Source: Ferrimonas balearica DSM 9799
GTDB lineage: Bacteria; Pseudomonadota; Gammaproteobacteria; Enterobacterales; Shewanellaceae
Assembly: GCF_000148645.1 (NCBI RefSeq)
Contig: NC_014541.1
Location: forward strand, 2,937,139-3,001,138
DNA length: 64,000 nt
Reading direction: 5' to 3'
Positions 63,345 to 64,000 of this stretch are shown piece after piece. Position numbers and translations under genes: made by a program. The notes under the pieces are model-generated. The model ran no database searches, was not told the DNA's origin, and saw only the letters and a program-made list of their open reading frames with translations. The first letter of the stretch is position 1. Every line of letters begins with the position of its first letter.

Positions 63345-64000
63345 ATGTCTTTGAAGCGCTACCTGTTCCTCGCCTTTGGCTCTCTGATGTTGCTGTTCAC
63401 TGTGATGCAGTGGTTCCTGCTCAGCACCCTGACCGATGACTTCCACCAAACCCTGGGCGACCAGTCCGGCCAGGTGGCCCGGCGGGTGGCTGAGGTGACG
63501 GTGGAAAACCTGTTTGATGGTGAGCAGTTCCTGATCCAGCTGCCCGAGGCACCCCACTGGCCCAACCCGGAAGCCGCCCACGAATTCGCTGAGCAGCAAC
63601 GTGAGGTGGTGATTCAGCAACTGGAAGCGGAGCGGCAACGGCAGGAGTCGATCCACCAGGAGTTGGAAGCGCTGAGCGAACAGGGCCGCGCCGTGACCGA
63701 GCACATCCTCACCCTGAATGAACCTTCCGCCCTCAGCGAAGCGGAGCAGGCCCAGCTCAAAGCCGAACTGGAAGCGGTGCGCGAACAGGCGCTGGCCCAG
63801 GCCCGCCGCATCAAGGTGGAGTTTGAACAGAACAGTGATCGGGTGTGGATCCAGGGTCTGGCGGCCCCGGTGGAGATGCACCTGATGCAGGCGCCGGAGC
63901 AACGGCTGCTGGAGGAGTTTCGCCAGACCCTGTTGATATTCCTGGCCGGTTCCGGCCTGGTGGGGCTGGGGCTGGTGTACTGGCTGGCGCAACGACTGGC
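63345..64000 (+). CDS. Sensor histidine kinase, 5' part (truncated by window end)
   Basis: The frame from ATG 63345 stays open to the end, giving at least 218 residues. Transmembrane helix near 5-27 (YLFLAFGSLMLLFTVMQWFL), a periplasmic region that is Glu/Gln-rich and coiled-coil-like (roughly 75-150), and a second transmembrane helix near 190-212 (TLLIFLAGSGLVGLGLVYWL), after which HAMP and kinase domains should follow. The kinase assignment is inference from topology and the divergent gene; no kinase motif is within the window. Confidence 0.6.
   Translation, partial: MSLKRYLFLAFGSLMLLFTVMQWFLLSTLTDDFHQTLGDQSGQVARRVAEVTVENLFDGEQFLIQLPEAPHWPNPEAAHEFAEQQREVVIQQLEAERQRQESIHQELEALSEQGRAVTEHILTLNEPSALSEAEQAQLKAELEAVREQALAQARRIKVEFEQNSDRVWIQGLAAPVEMHLMQAPEQRLLEEFRQTLLIFLAGSGLVGLGLVYWLAQRL

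Overview
The window comes from the chromosome of a GC-rich marine-type gammaproteobacterium. Gene content and order (fadIJ, a Bat operon followed by an ECF sigma factor with a DUF3379 partner, ElaA/PutP, a polar flgBCDE-flgFGHIJKL cluster with cheVR, flgA, flgMN and the Vibrio/Shewanella-type flgO/flgP/flgT genes) point to the Shewanella/Ferrimonas part of Alteromonadales. The high GC favours a Ferrimonas-like organism. This assignment is inference from content, not from a database search.

Layout. 1-1745: an exported protein made almost entirely of 38 full copies (plus a partial 39th) of an 11-12 residue T-V-P-W-I-K-Q-T-E-L-A unit, followed by a 39-codon Trp-ended mini-gene; I recognise neither. 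1815-5761: a small membrane protein and the anaerobic-type beta-oxidation pair fadI-fadJ behind a FadR-like operator. 5761-14206: a small membrane protein, then a tightly overlapping MoxR-DUF58-DUF4381-BatA-BatB/C-BatD operon, then an ECF sigma factor and its DUF3379 partner. 14251-24285: ElaA acetyltransferase, PutP, FadL, an MMPL/RND exporter operon with a LolA-like protein and a beta-barrel, DUF2892 and rhodanese proteins, and an RssA-like patatin. 24575-30607: SulP transporter, a small membrane protein, a GlxA-type AraC regulator divergent from a metallo-beta-lactamase-fold protein, and an SLC13-type permease.

30677-47344: flagellar block. flgBCDE and flgFGHIJKL each start at a near-perfect sigma-54 -24/-12 element. 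flgMN starts at a sigma-28 element. The flgOP and flgT genes diverge from an intergenic region carrying back-to-back sigma-28-like and sigma-54-like elements. The flgB sigma-54 element is embedded in the hairpin that terminates cheVR.

47421-51453: tRNA-Arg(CCT), the SRP RNA gene (ffs, minus strand), then a visibly lower-GC stretch with three translationally coupled unknown genes and a separate unknown protein with a putative zinc cluster. This looks like an accessory island without a visible integrase, and with the repeat protein at position 48 it is the most likely place for undescribed biology.

51454-64000: a dCache chemoreceptor, a secreted protein with two chitin-binding-like modules and an EF-hand-like loop, a lipoprotein, a chalcone-isomerase-like periplasmic protein, an outer-membrane barrel, a TetR regulator divergent from a two-gene RND efflux system with paired operators, a DUF465 protein, and a secreted acidic protein divergent from a sensor histidine kinase truncated by the window end.
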